Positions 18,439-31,972 are shown, counted from the stretch's first letter. The stretch: 39,363 nt of DNA from Metamycoplasma spumans ATCC 19526 (GCA_000620005.1 JHVF01000008.1:1-39363); one strand, 5' to 3'. Numbers and translations: made by a program. The notes: generated by a model from the letters alone, not told the origin.

Positions 18439-21400
18439 TTATTTATTTTCTATATCTTTATAAAATCAAGGCAATTTTATATTTAAAGGATCTTTTAGAT
18501 TTCATCTTAAAATTTGTGCTCCAACAGAATTGGTATTATTTATTTCTAATGGACTTTGTTTATTAACATTAACTCCTAAGAAATTATAAAAACCAGTTTC
18601 ATAATTTCATGATTGTAAAAATGTTAGCGGAGCTCCGGAGTTAATTGTAGAAACATAGGTATTGTTTTGCCCTAGAACACCAGTTCCTGAATTACCAGCA
18701 TTGTAAAATGTTTGTACATAGCCATTTTGTCTTGCTAAAGCAATATTACCACTATTTGAAGATGCTCTATTGATTAAATAGCCAGCTTGTTTTCCATAAG
18801 GGAAACCACTCATTGCAATTTTTTTGAGATTTGGTCCAAAGTGAACTCCATCTTTTGAACCATAATAATCCATTTTAATGTTTTCTAATTTAAATCAGTT
18901 TTCAAATCATTGAGCTAACTCAAATTTTCCTTCTAATTTTGCATTGGCAATTAATGGATTAATATCAACTGCAAAAACAGTTATATCAACGGTTAAACCA
19001 GCTTTTTTCTCTCCTTTTTCGCTAATTTGATCAACACCTGATCAAATTACTTCAATTGGAACAGAATTTGCCACATTTAACCCGCCTCAATATGAAAATC
19101 CGTTATCAACATTATTTCCGAAGTTATTTGAGGTTTTTGTAATGTATTTTCTCTTTCCGGATTTAGGTAGATTTTCACCTTGAACTTCCGAAATATTAGA
19201 AATATGTTCAACGTGGTTGTTTGTAATTATATAGAATCTTCCATCATTTGGATTGTCATTAACTTTAGCTAACATAGTAGCAGTTCCTTGATTAAATGCG
19301 AAGCTTCTTGCTCTAACATTTTTAACAATATCAATATTTTCTCATGCATTGTGCATATATTCTTGATCTTGTAGATATCCATTGTGAAGCTCGTAAGAAA
19401 CATTTTGATTAGGATTATATTCTTGTGAATTTATGGTTGATTCTGGTGTATAAAATAGAATTGGTTGATTTTCTTGAGAATAATCTAATTTTTTGTAATC
19501 AAATAAATTAGTTTCCTGATCAAAACTTTCGTGTTCGATGCCATTGGTGTATTCAATAGTTATTGAAGCTCCAGAGTTATTGATTAAAAAGGCTTTATTT
19601 TTGTCGAATGTCCCATATTTATCAGCCTTATTTACTTCGGCAAAAGGCAATGCTTCATTAAATGGGTTGCCAACAAATAGTTTATATTGCTTATCTGTTA
19701 ACTCGACCTCGAATTTAATTCCCTCGCCAGCTTGATATCTTGCTTTTAATGTGAAATTAATTCTTGGATATTCTCCACCATTTAAATTATTATATGTTTT
19801 AGTTATTTCATTTTTAGTTACTTCTTGACCATTAGCCAATTCATCAAAATTAAACTCAAATAAATAGTTTTTACTTGGGTCACTAATTCTTTTTAGCCTA
19901 TCATCATCTTGAATTAATTGATTTGCAAATAATCTTAATTTAAATTTACGGTTAGTTGCATTATTTTTTAAGAAAGTATTTTTGATATATTTTTCTTTTA
20001 AAGTTCATTTTGCAACTTGATTTTCTTTATCTAAATCTCACAATAAATCTTCATAATATGGTTCTAATTCTCTTGTTCTTCTAATTTCGCTAGAAGATTC
20101 AAAAACAGTGTTTAATGAGCTATATTTGAAGTCTAAATTCTCTTTAGAAGATGATGTATCACTAAAACCAGAAACTTTATATCATGTATTTCCTATATAG
20201 GTTTTATTTGTGGTTGGGTTTGTTACTTTAAATTTTATGTATACAGAATTTCCTTCTCCAGCTTTGGCATCAGCAACTTCGAAATTCGACTTATCAATTG
20301 TGAAATTTTTGTAAGTGATGCTATTTTTCAATGAAATATATGATTGTTTAGCGTTTTTATCACTACCTTTCATAATATTTGAAAATTCATTAATAGTTTT
20401 ATTTGAAATATTGTTGATAGATATATCGCTATATTTAATTGAGTTTAGCATTATTTCAGGATAAAGATTTTCTTTGTAGTCATTTCTTAGATTATTTAAT
20501 GTTATTGTGCGACCATTTGTAAATCTTTTTGTTGTGTCTGTTTTATTGATAAAACCTAATTTAAAACTTAGCTGATCGTTCGCATTGCTTTGAACATCAT
20601 AATAGTAAATAAAGTAATTTTTTTCTATAGATGATAAATCAACATTATTTACGCTATCCGACTGGCTTGAAATCGGAGCACTAGATACTCAAAAATCCTC
20701 AACTTTAGATGTGTTGTTTACAATAGGTTGATCATCTCTATTTCCGTTAGAAGGAGCGGTGTTAGTGAATTTTGAATTGTTCGATGTATCTTCTGAGTTG
20801 TTAGTTTTTAATTTTAGTAAATAATTTAGCATGTCAGCTGCATTTTGATCAACAATATCCTTTGGATCAATAACTGTGTATTCAAATGATTTGGATTTTA
20901 CAATGGCACCAGTTGCTTTTCTAACATCAAAATTATGGCTATTAATTTGATTTATTTTTGCCTTATCACTTTCATCTATATTTGAAGCAGAGAAATCAGA
21001 TTCTTTAAATCATTCGTTTACATTTGCCGGTTTTATATCTCTATACGATAAAGGTTTAAAATATTTAATAGTCTTTGTATATTTAGGTTTGTATACTCTT
21101 TCTAGCTGTTGTATATCTTGAAATGTGATTGGGGTTCCTTCTTTTTTTATTCAGAAGAAAATTTCAGCTTCGCCACCTGTTGAACTATCAACGAAATTTT
21201 TAGAAGAAATAACTTCTTTTGCATATATTTCGTATTTTCCAATTTTTGGCAATTCGTATAACTCATTGAATGCATTTAAAGCATCTTTTGCATTCACCTG
21301 GTTGTGAGTTTTTCCTGGAGTTTTAACTTTAATTAGAGAAAGTAGTTTTTGAGATGATTTTTGAGTATCTTTTTTATCATTTTCTATTTCTAATATTTTT

Positions 21401-23841
21401 CTTATTTCTTTTAAATCTCTGACGTCTTGAATGGTCTCATCATCTATTTTTACACTTAATTTAACAAATAGCTCTTTAGAAATATTGTTTTTTGTTAATC
21501 TGAATTTAAATGTAGCATTGTTTCCTTCGGTTAAAAATCTTTGTGTATCACTATAATTAATAAGTTCGTATGTTGTCCCATCAGGAATATTTATATTAAA
21601 TAATTTTCTTACTTCCGTATCATTCCTTTTGAATTCGTCATATACTCTTGAAACTTCATCTAGAGACATTGGATTTTGAATTGTTCTATATGCATTACCG
21701 CTTAAATCACTAACTCTTGTGGCGATATTTTTACTTTGCAATGATTCAATTTGATTTTTAATTGGGTTAAAAACGTGTAGAACAAATCAAATGTTAAAGC
21801 CAGACCCTTGAGCAAAGAAGTTATCATATCCACCAGGTTCAGTTAAAATTCCGTCAGGATTTTGGTAGAATTGTGAATCTTTGAATTTGCTTCCTGGTGT
21901 TATTGAAATGCCTTCTCAAAATTCATCTTTAAATTCAAAAGTTTGATTTGTTTGCAATGATAAAGTTTTTATTACTTTATTGTTAACTAAAAACTCAACT
22001 TCTGATGAAAGTTTTGAATTTACATAGGTAAATGATGAAAGTTTAAGTCTGTATGTAAAAAATCCGTGTAAATTTTGATGTTTAACAACGAAGTATTTGT
22101 TTTTTAACTCTTCTGATGAAAGAAATGTATTTTGATAAGTATTTTTTAGTTCATCATAATTTATTTCAAATAAGGCGTCTAAATTTTCGTATTGAAGTTT
22201 ATCAATTTCATTATTAAAGTTAGTTTTGAATGTAAATATTTTTGAAACATCACTAATTAATGAAGAATCAGTTTTATCTTTTGCTACATAAGTTAATTTT
22301 AATTGGTTAACATCTCCGTCAACTAATTCCATATTTTTGTATGTTAATTCAACACCTTCAATAATAGGGTCTGATAAAAATAATTTACGGTTACTTTCAT
22401 TAATGTTAACAGCATATATTGAATTTTCTAAATTGTATGCGCTAACTCTTGCGTTAAATGAAGGTGTTAATCTTTCTTCAACACTTCTTTTGAAAGCTTC
22501 AATTTTATCATCAGGTTGGTCTTGTTGTTGTCCGTTTAAATTTTCAGAATAATGTCTAAGTTCGGTAATTAATGCGTTAATTTCAGTAATTTTATTTGAA
22601 CTTTCAACGTAATCTGAATTATTTAGAAGTTTGTCGTTTTCGATTAAAGCATTTAATTCTGCTAATTTTTGATCAAATTCAGCGTTGTTTGTTGCATTAA
22701 TATATTTTGGTTGGTTTTTAATGTCATTAGCTTCATTAATTGCTGATTTAACATCATTTACTAAATTATTAAATTGTTCTGCTCTTTGTTTAACTTCATC
22801 AATTAAATTTTCGAATGATAAACTATTGATTTTGCTTTTATAAGCATTTTTTAAATCATCGCTAAGATTTGCTAATGAATTAATAAAAGTATTAGCTTGC
22901 TCTCTTAAATTATTTATTTTATTTCTTTCACCTTCATCTGCTTGTTGAAGTTGATTTGCCTTATTGATTAAATTTTGAATTTTAGAAATGATATTTTCAT
23001 TGTTCAATTCTTCATCTTTAATTTTATTTTCATTAAACAACTGTTTAATTTCAGTAGCTAATTCTGTTTGTTTGTCATTTTTATTTTCTTTATTTTCTAA
23101 TGAGTTTTTAATTTCTAATAATTGATTAGCTTTTGTATTTATTGATTGATATTTATTAAATATTTCAATTAAGCTTCCATCTTTCTTATATGCTTGAACA
23201 CTTTGATCATTAATAATCTGATCTTTAATGTTATCTGAAAAAACCGAATTACTATTGTTAAATAAATTTAATAGATTTTCAAAATCAGACTTGTTTAATG
23301 AAGCTACATTGTTATATTCTTTTATCAAATTAGAAGTGTTATTAATTTTTTGAATATTTTCGTTTATATAGGAAATCGAATTATCACTGTTTACATTGAT
23401 TTTAGCAACATATTCATTTTCTTTTAAAATTTCAGCGTCAATATTTTTGTTTGTAATTTTATTTAAAAAACTTTTATATGTTGTGTTTAAATTGCTATTT
23501 TCAAAAGTGTTCTTTTCTTTTAATAATGTAGAAACGATATTGATGTTTTCTTTTAATAGATTTGTATCAATATTGTTTAACAATTCATCGTTATTTTTTA
23601 AAGATATTAAATATAGCCTTAAATTTGAAGGGATGATTAAATTGCCATTATTTAAAATTGATTCTATGTCACTTATTTTTTGTTTATTTGTATTTTTATT
23701 TTGATCGTCATCTTTTTCGTTATCTTTATTAGGTTTCGGCCTTGCACAGCTTTGCAATATAACTGGAATAGAAAATAAAGCTGTTAATAATGCAATGCCA
23801 CTGCCTTTGATAGCTAATTTATTTTTATTATTTTTTTTCAT
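18439..23841 (-). CDS. Giant DUF31-like serine protease lipoprotein (1800 aa)
   Basis: All coding stretches from ATG 23841 to TAA 18441-18439 share one frame; only TGA (Trp) interrupts them. The signal peptide ends at a lipobox with Cys32 (PVILQSC). Residues about 40-430 are helical and coiled-coil-like, rich in Asn/Lys/Glu. About 440-1500 form a series of beta-rich modules with repeated 'G-x-x-x-x-F-K-F/V-x-L' strands. The C-terminal domain is trypsin-like: His1543 in YIITNNHVEHI, Asp1619 in LTVDITVFAVD, Ser1718 in AGNSGTGVLGQ. This order matches DUF31/MIP, but the Ser motif is GNSGTG, not GASGS. The size is far above the usual 700-900 aa. AGAGGA precedes the ATG and a TATAAT (minus, 23889-23884) lies further upstream. 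No MIB gene is adjacent. The N-terminal modules may bring their own binding function (inference). Confidence 0.8.
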
Positions 23842-23956
23842 GTGTCCTCTTTTTAGTAATTAATGTTTAACTAATTTTTAAATATTATAATTCTATATTA
23901 ATTGCTAATATAAGTTACAATTTTAAAATTTGATTTTTATTTGGGTATATAAATAT

Positions 23957-25669
23957 TTATTCACTTAAAATTTCATACTTAATTTTTAATTTTTCTATTG
24001 TTTTCAAAACGCTATCGCTAACTTTATTTTTAAAAACTAAATTAATATTGTTTGGCTCGATATTAACAAAAGCATTAGCTGAAAAAGAATCTATTTCCCC
24101 GTTAAATATTATTGTTTTCAATTTGGTTAAATTATTAAAAGCAAATTCAGGGATATCTCTAACGTTTTTAGATAATACTATAACTTCAATATTATTGTTA
24201 AATGAAAAGTCATGCGCTTTTAATTTTAAGTTATCTGATGTTATAACTATTTTAGGGCTTTTATTAGGAATATAAATTATTTCACTCAAATCATTATTGT
24301 ATAATATGTTTCCATATTCTCTAAATTTATAATTACCGGCTTCAACTTCGATTTTGGCCAGTGATTTGGCGTTTAAAGATAGTTTTTCATCTTCGATTTC
24401 TCTTACTGTTTTTGGAATTAGTAATTCAGTAGATTCATATTTTTCAGGAACTTTTAGCAATGCACTAAAATCTTTATTGTATAAAACACCATTTAATGAT
24501 GAAAATACTTTGTTATCTAAGCTAACGTTGATTTTTTTTACATTGTAGCTTCCGCCTAAATAATTAATCTTTACAATATTATTTTTGACTGTTAATATTT
24601 CAACAGTTTTTAAGTAATTTTCAGATATATTCTTAACTGGCAATGAAACTGATAAACTGTCTTCGTATTCTTTATTTTTATCACCAGAATAAACAGATAC
24701 GCCTCTATCATATTCATAAAAGATATTATCTTTTTGAAAATAGGTATCGATTAATTTAAAGGTTCTATGATCTTTTGCAAAATCTTTTTCATTTTTTCTA
24801 AAATATCCTTTACCTCAAGTTGGATCGGAATGGAAAAAGATATTATTAAACGAATCATAAACTAAATTTCATTGATGATCTCCATATTTAGATCAGCCAA
24901 TAACGATTGAATTTTTTATGCCAACCGAATCTAACATGGCTTTATATAAATTGCTATAACCACCACAAACAGCAACCTTTCTCTTCAATACATCATAAGG
25001 TTCAATCGCTGGCTGAATTTTTGGATTTGTTGCATATTTAACATTTTCAGCAATGTAATCAAATATTACTTTTATTTTTTGATCATCTTTTTCTAGACCT
25101 TTTATAAGGTTTTCTGTAAACTCTTTAATTTTTTGTTTATTCTCTTTTGTATAACCGATATATTCAATGTCTAAAATTTCATCTTTGTTAATTAAATTGA
25201 TAAAATCATTGGCTTCTATATTAGATTTTAAATTTTCTTCATAATTAGTCAATGTTTTTTCATTGCTGTTTTTATCTTCTTTTTTATCTTTATCTTCATT
25301 TGATTCTTCAGAATCATCATTAACATTTTGAATATAGTTTTTGTAATTTAATTTAACATCTTTAAAAATACTATTCATCTTTTCATAATAATTTTTATAA
25401 TCAGTAGAATCGATATTTTTATTTAACAAAATGTTGTAGTTTATTTTATCTAAATTAGATTGCAAAATATCCCTTGAATATTCATATTCTTTTGCGCTTA
25501 ATTTATCATTAATAAAATCATTTATTTCCGATTTTATTTCGATAAATTTATTTGCATAATTTATCTCATTATTCTCATTTTTTATGTGAGTTTTTTCGTT
25601 GGTTTTTGCACATGACAATGTTGCTAATGATAGCGCAATTGCACTTGATATTAAAAGTGTTTTTTTCAT
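23957..25669 (-). CDS. Lipoprotein with transglutaminase-like domain and C-terminal LRR
   Basis: A 570-aa lipoprotein: signal 1-19, Cys20 (LATLSC), then a helical region and an acidic linker (about 115-140). A transglutaminase-like domain follows with Cys235 in KVAVCGGYSNLYKAML, His265 in KYGDHQWNLVYD and Asp282 in FFHSDPTWGKGYF, the full Cys-His-Asp triad. Residues about 345-570 contain BspA/LRR_5-like repeats (LLIPKTVREIEDEKL, NILYNNDLSEIIYIPN, IPEFAFNNLTKLKTIIFNG). A papain-fold domain fused to LRRs suggests an enzyme targeted to a surface ligand. The other transglutaminase-like lipoprotein in the window lacks the LRRs. It is cotranscribed at most with the downstream giant DUF31 gene (115-bp gap, no clear terminator). 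TGA is Trp at residue 259. Confidence 0.8.
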
Positions 25670-25775
25670 AACTTTCTCTCTTTATTTTATGTATATAACA
25701 AATTATATTTATTAAATTTATTTTTTTAGCATTTTCGAGCAATATATACTAATAAAATTTATTAACTTTAATATA

Positions 25776-25804
25776 AAAAAGCGCCTAGAAAAATTCGGTG
25801 CTTT
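25776..25804 (-). terminator. Terminator of the M60-like gene
   Basis: On the minus strand AAAGCACC (25804-25797) pairs with GGCGCTTT (25784-25777) with one mismatch, followed by a T run. It lies 10 nt past the stop codon. The rest of the gap to 25669 is plain AT-rich sequence. Confidence 0.7.
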
Positions 25805-25813
25805 AAAGATGAT

Positions 25814-28800
25814 CTATTTACTTTTTTCATATGATATATAATTCAGTGTTAAAAGTTTGTTTTCTTTATTAACTATTTTGATTATATATTTGCCGTTGGA
25901 TGATTTTAAATCATTATTAAAAATGTGAGTGTATAAAGGCGCATTCATTGACTCTTTGTTTTGAAAATTGCTAATTGATTTTTGAATAAGTTTATCATTA
26001 ATATAAATATCAAATGAACTTTGATCTAAGCCCATTTTTCCATATATTGTAAAGTTAGGCTTATCAAGTTCAAAAGTTAAATAATCATTTGCTTTGTTTG
26101 TTGAAATAAATTTATTGTTAATAGGTGAATTGCCTAATTGTTGGTCATTATTATCAAATTTTCACGAACCAAAATAATTTATTTTATTATTAGTTATAGA
26201 CATAAGTGAATTTTGATTTAAATTGTCAATTACGAAGCGCATATCTGATATTAATAATCCATTACCTTCGCTTCTTCTTGCTTCTAAAATTATTTCTTTT
26301 GCTTTTACTAATGAGTTGAATTTGACTCTAAAAGTCCATTCGTTATAATTTTTCATGTCAGATTTTCCGTCAAATACAACGCTTGAGTTGCCATATTCGT
26401 CAATGACTGTTATCTTATAATAATCAGGAACATATTGCGCTTGATATCAAACTCTTTTTCTAGTAACATCCAATGCATTAACTAAAACAGGTTCATCATA
26501 TGTTCATTTATATTTCATATAATTAGTTGATCAAGTTTCTAAAAATGTAGAATAATTGTTATCTGAAATTTTATCCATAGTTGAATGGGAGCCAAGCGGT
26601 TGATACTGGCTTAATATTTCATTCGTATATGACACTTCATTTTGTTTTGATTTAATAAACTTATTATATTCAATATCAAATCTAGAATCATAATCTTTGA
26701 ATCTACGTTTGTATTTGTATTTTTCGTCTAATAAATATGATTTAAGTGTTTGCAAAGGAATTTCATCTGTGTTTAATGCATCAGAAACTGAATGTTCATA
26801 AAGACTATATCATTCATTATTATTTTTTAATCTAATATTCATCTTCCCTGCGCCTCAACCATTGTATACAGAGATGGTGATGTTATAAATTTTATCTTTT
26901 TCAAAATCGTAAGAACCTATTTTTATTTCATTTTGGCTATCGTGATTAATCTCGCTTATTATTTGATCATTTACTGAGATTGAAATAAAATCATCGAATG
27001 AACCCATGAAATCAAACGACCCTGTCTTAGGCGCTATAAATTTCATTTTTAGCTGAACTAATTGTCTCTCTTTTCTTAGATAATTAATCGATCCATTGCT
27101 ATCATCGGCAATAATGGTATATTTGTTTTTTCAATCATTATTTTTAATATATTCTAAAGCCGAAGCAATTGTTTGGCTATGTTCAGGTAATTGATCATAT
27201 ACTAGTATTGAAGGTTTGTTTACGATATTTCTCACTTTAATTTTATATTTATAAGCCGGAATATAATTTTCTGGTTTTCCAATAAAATCATCAGGAATAA
27301 TATCTACATCAAACTCGTCAATTTGATCAAAGAAATCAGGATCGGCTTCGTAAATTAGTTTTTTAGGATTTTGCTTATCCAATGATAATTTAGCTCCAAA
27401 TTTGGTTCTTGGAGCAAATCTTATTTCTTTAAATTTAAAATTAGGATTTAATGATGTTATAGCTTTTTCAAAATCAAATACATAAGGGGAACCTGCTGGT
27501 ATTTGAAATGCTGGCATTGTATCGCTTGTATATTCATATTCATTTTTTGAAGGAATGTATCTATATGAACCAACTGCGTAAATGTTAGCAACAAAATCAA
27601 TCGCCATTTTTTTTCTCATTTCAGCAATTAGTGCGTCATCTTTGGCAAAAAATGAACGATCTTCATATGAAGCCAATTTTCTAAGCTCACTATTTAGTTC
27701 GGTATTGCGTTCATTTTTTAATCTGGTTGCTAATTCTAAATCTGCTCTAGCTTCTTCATCAGCAGAATTTTGATTTAAAGTCTCCTGAGCATTTGCAATT
27801 CTAGTATCTAAACTACTTATCTGATTTCTTAGATTTTGAATAATGCGATTAGATTGATTAATATATTCTGTTTCATCAATCTGATTATTTTTTAAAGGAG
27901 GTAAGGCCTTTTTAAATTTATTATTTGATAAAAGGTGTCTAAAAGAACGTAAGGCATAATCTAAATCAAAATCAAAATAATCTGATAAAAATTTAGTTGT
28001 CTTTACTCCCTTATCATGCATTCCTGCCCGACCAGATGCCTTTGTATAATCAACAAAATTTAACGGACCAAATGCATAAATTAAAGTTGCGTAAAACCCA
28101 TACCATGATCTTTCGTGCGAAACTATTGCGCTTAGATTTGATAATCTAGCCCAGCCATCACTTCATTGACCATCTAAATTTATTAATGATCTATGTCTAG
28201 TTTTATCATTAATAAAAGATAAATTTATTGTTGAAGGAATGTTTGTTCAACCGTGATCTTTAACGTTAAATGGATCTTGATAATCTTGAAAATTGTGATT
28301 TACTTCGTGATAGTTTCCTCAATCATCAAAGTCAAAATCAGTTTCACCACGAATGTATTTAGAACCTCACGAAATTGGAGCAAATAAATTATAATTAGCG
28401 CCACCTCAAGCAAGGGCTCCGCCTCAAACATCATCATTATAATTTAACGCTAATTTTTTGCCATTATAATCATTTCACAAATAAGAGCTTTCATAAAAAT
28501 CGGCTCATTTATTAATAATTTTTTTAGGATAAATAATATTATCCAAATTAACGCCCGCTAAATGGTTAGGTGAAGTAAATGGCAATCATATCGAAGAATA
28601 AGTTGTTTCTAATGAAGCTACTGGAGCAGTTATTTCATTATTTTTGTATCTTTTAATTTGATCATCCCATTGCTCTTTAGTTGTTTGATTATGAACATAA
28701 TTAATTGTTTCAACGGCATTTCTAATAGTGAAATTAACTGTTTGATTCATACCGTTTGCATTATAAATTGGGCTATAAATATAAAACGAAATTGACCCAC

Positions 28801-31800
28801 CAAATGGACTTGCTATTTTTATTTTTCTATCCGAACTTATTTCATTGAATCTAAACTTAAATTCAGATCTTAAAAATGGATAACGATTAGAAATTCTTCC
28901 AGTATCGTTAAATGGATAATTATCTCAATAGTTTTGATTGATAATAAAACTTATATTTATTTCTGAATTGCCAGATGAATATAAAGCTTTGTATGTTTCA
29001 TAAGTTTTTTCATCAAATTGAATTTCAATAACCTCACCAGCAGTTGCATATAAGCCGCTTGTATTATGACCTGACATAAAGGTGTTAATTTGAAACTCTT
29101 TGATTGCAGACTTAGTTGAATCTGATACATTTTTTTGAAATCAATTTAAAGCGAAGGGGTGTTTTTTTAATCTATTATTAGCAATTTCGCTTTTTATTCA
29201 ATTAGGATCGTTATATTTATATTGCCTTTGGTCTTTAACTCTTTCTTTTAATAACTCTGATGAAATATTGATTCTTCTGCTTTGTCCATTTTCAACGAAA
29301 TTTATATATGAATTAGATAAATTGCCTCCGCCTTCATAATTGAAATTATAACCAGGATATCTAAAGCCAAACGCTTGATATTTATTTAATAACTCAGTTT
29401 CATATACTTTGCTATTGGCTTTCCTATTTTCATAACCAATTATTTTTGAACTGTTAGCAGTGATATTGGTTTTATTATCGAAATTTGAAGCAAAAGAGCT
29501 GTTAAGATTTAGATTAGGTAAGTCAGAAATTATAACGCTATTTGATTGTCATTTAACCCCGTCTGAGTTAATTATTACAGCATAATAATTTCCAGTTTCA
29601 TAAGCATTTGCGGAGTTTTGAAACTTGTCTGAAAACATTATGCCATTTTTAAATCATTGAACATATAAATCGTTATCAGCAACTCCATTTGTATTTTCTA
29701 ATATTATTTGAGTTGAACCGTCGACTAATAAACCATCATTTAGGGCTCTTATTTTGTAATTTTTAAGAGGGTTTTGTTTATGCAATATAACTGAATTTGT
29801 TTTGTAAATTTTATCTTGGTTATTTTCTCTATAAGAAATTTTTAAATAAAATTCAGACGTATTTGAAATTTCATTTGGCTTAATTATCAAATTAGGCGAG
29901 GTTGATTTATATTTTGGCTCACCATTTTCATATCATTGATATTTTAAACCTTGAATTTCTAAAGGTAATGTTGGTGATATAACTATGTTAGAATCATTAG
30001 ATTCGAAATAACCTTTATTGCTTGAAGCAATTGTTGTTTTTTTAATAATATCAGTAATTGGTGTATATTCACGTAATGAAAATCCTGAAATAATAATATC
30101 TTTTTCTTTTGATTCTATCTTAGTATTTTTGTCTTGCAATTTTATTTTTAAATTCAGATCACTATTTTCATATGATTTTTGTAGCAAAATAACATCGTAT
30201 TTATCTTTATTATAATTTAAATACTCAATATTCTCATTTTCAACATCTTTGGCCAAAACAATTGATTTATTGCCGATAAATTTTGCTTTAACTTTATCTA
30301 TTTCTAAATCAATTTTTTCAGTCTCTGGAACAAATTTATAAGCAAATACACTGTTTGTCGTATATGTTTTTAACTCATTATTTTCTTGATATGTAATTAA
30401 AGCAAAATATTCGGTTTTTGCTTTTATTTCACTAGATGACACTATTAAATTTTTATCGCTATAGTCTGCAATTAATTCGTTATTTTTATATCAACTAAAA
30501 TTTAATATTTCTTGATTATCAATACCAGTTAATGAAATGGTTAAATTTTGATCATTATTTAAAAAGTATCCATTATTTGATATTTCTAATGTTGATGCCT
30601 CTAATTTTTCAGTTATTGTAGTAGGCAATTTTATTAAAAAACCTGAGATAGTGATTTCTTTTTCAACTGATTCTAAATTAGTTGATTTATCTCTTAACTT
30701 GGTTTTTAAAATAAGATTTTTCCCATTAACACGCTTTGATATTAAAATTGCTTCATATTTATTTTGATCATAATTTGAAAAGATTAAACTTTCATCTTTA
30801 ACATCTTCTGCTCTTAAAGATTTTTTATTGCCGTTAAAATCAATACTTAAAGTCTTTAAATTCTCTAATATTTTTTCTTCTTCAGTTAAAAAATTATGAG
30901 CTAATACGCTGTTTGTTTTATAAACTTTTGTATCGCCATTTTCTTCATAAGTAATTTTTAAATAATAATTGCTATCTTTATACAAATCAACACTGCTAAT
31001 AGTTATTGATTGTTCATTACCTAGTTTCTCATTTAGTATATCGTCTTGATATCACTGAAAAGTTGCATTTTTATAGCTAATGCCAGGTTCAAATTTAATT
31101 TTAAGAGTTGAAATCTGAGAAGGGAACTCACCATTATTTTCTATAACTAATTTAGAGTTATTTATCTGTTCTGATAAATTATTATCACTATTTAATAAAA
31201 ATCCTGAAATAGATAATGATTTTGATTCTGATAAGATCTTTGTATTTTTGTCTTGTAATTTTACAACCAATATTAAATTATCATTATTTAGTGATTTAGA
31301 TTCAACTATCAAATTAAAATCATTACTGTCAAAGTTATTAAATTCTATTAAACTATCATCAATATTTTCAAGAGATGAAATTTCTTTATTTCCTGAATAA
31401 TTGGCTGATATCTTTTCTAAATTTTGATTTAAAATAAATTTGATTTTTGTTTCGCTATTAGATTCAATTCCACTAGTTTTTTCTTTTTTAAATCCCGTTA
31501 TTTCATAAGTTGAGTTACTATCAAAAATCAAATTGCTTTTTATATATTTAAGCGAGTATTCAATTTTTAAAATATTCGCAATATTAGAAAGTTTGATATT
31601 GATTATTTGAAAATCAGGATTTGGATTATCAAATTTTAGATCGTCAATTAAAACATCTTTTGCATAATGTTGCGATTTATCATGTGTATAATGAATTTTT
31701 ATTTGTTTAAACAATTCATTAGCTTCTTTTTCAATTTTCTCATGATTTATTTTTTCTTTATCACCAAATGTAGTTGTGCACGATGCCATTATTAATGGTG

Positions 31801-31852
31801 CAATTGCTAATACTACTGCAGTAACTATTGGTAATTTATTATTTTTTTTCAC
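25814..31852 (-). CDS. M60-like (enhancin-type) lipoprotein with Ig-like repeats, PA14-like and discoidin-like domains
   Basis: A single frame of 2012 aa with many TGA-Trp codons. It starts at GTG 31852 (AGGAGG at 31864-31859, 6-nt spacing) and the signal peptide ends at Cys25 (IMASC). Tandem beta-modules fill about 110-800. The M60-like domain has HEVNH at 1182-1186 (GNYHEVNHNFQDY). M60 enzymes are zinc proteases of mucins and other glycoproteins. The usual Glu in HExxHx(8-28)E is not found: GWTNIPSTINLS at 1201-1212 has Asn1204 where 'G-x-T-E' is expected. A coiled-coil insert (about 1335-1385) is followed by a PA14-like domain (about 1575-1680; GSFDFMGSFDDFISISVND), a discoidin/F5-8C-like domain (about 1745-1890) and a C-terminal beta-sandwich (about 1897-2012). 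Those modules usually bind carbohydrate. Activity is uncertain. Confidence 0.8.
29654..31054 (-). repeat. Tandem Ig-like modules in the M60-like gene
   Basis: Four modules begin with the same signature: FQWYQDD (Trp267), FSWYKNN (Trp454), YQWYENG (Trp640) and VQWFKNG (Trp733). Each first Trp is a TGA codon at 31054, 30493, 29935 and 29656. The first two spacings are 187 and 186 residues, the third is 93, exactly half. Modules share 'Y-(Y/F)-x-x-I-(T/S)-Y-x-E-N-x-x-x-K-x-Y-x-T-N-S-V'. The 186-residue unit also carries an 'ISGF' subdomain. Confidence 0.75.
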
Positions 31853-31942
31853 ATTGCACCTCCTATAAATTTATTTTAATAATTAAAATAACTTTTATAT
31901 TTTAGCATTTTTATGCGCTATTGTTTAGCTTTTAAATTAAAA

Positions 31943-31972
31943 AAAGACAAGCCAAAATCTTGTCTTTATTTA
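31943..31972 (-). terminator. Terminator after the interrupted lipoprotein gene
   Basis: AAAGACAAG (complement of 31967-31959) pairs with CTTGTCTTT (complement of 31951-31943), followed on the minus strand by more Ts. Confidence 0.75.

Noticed and set aside
31852-31854. ATG one base out of register at the start of the M60-like gene
   Set aside because: It opens a different frame. The signal-peptide frame begins at the overlapping GTG at 31852 with an ideally spaced AGGAGG.
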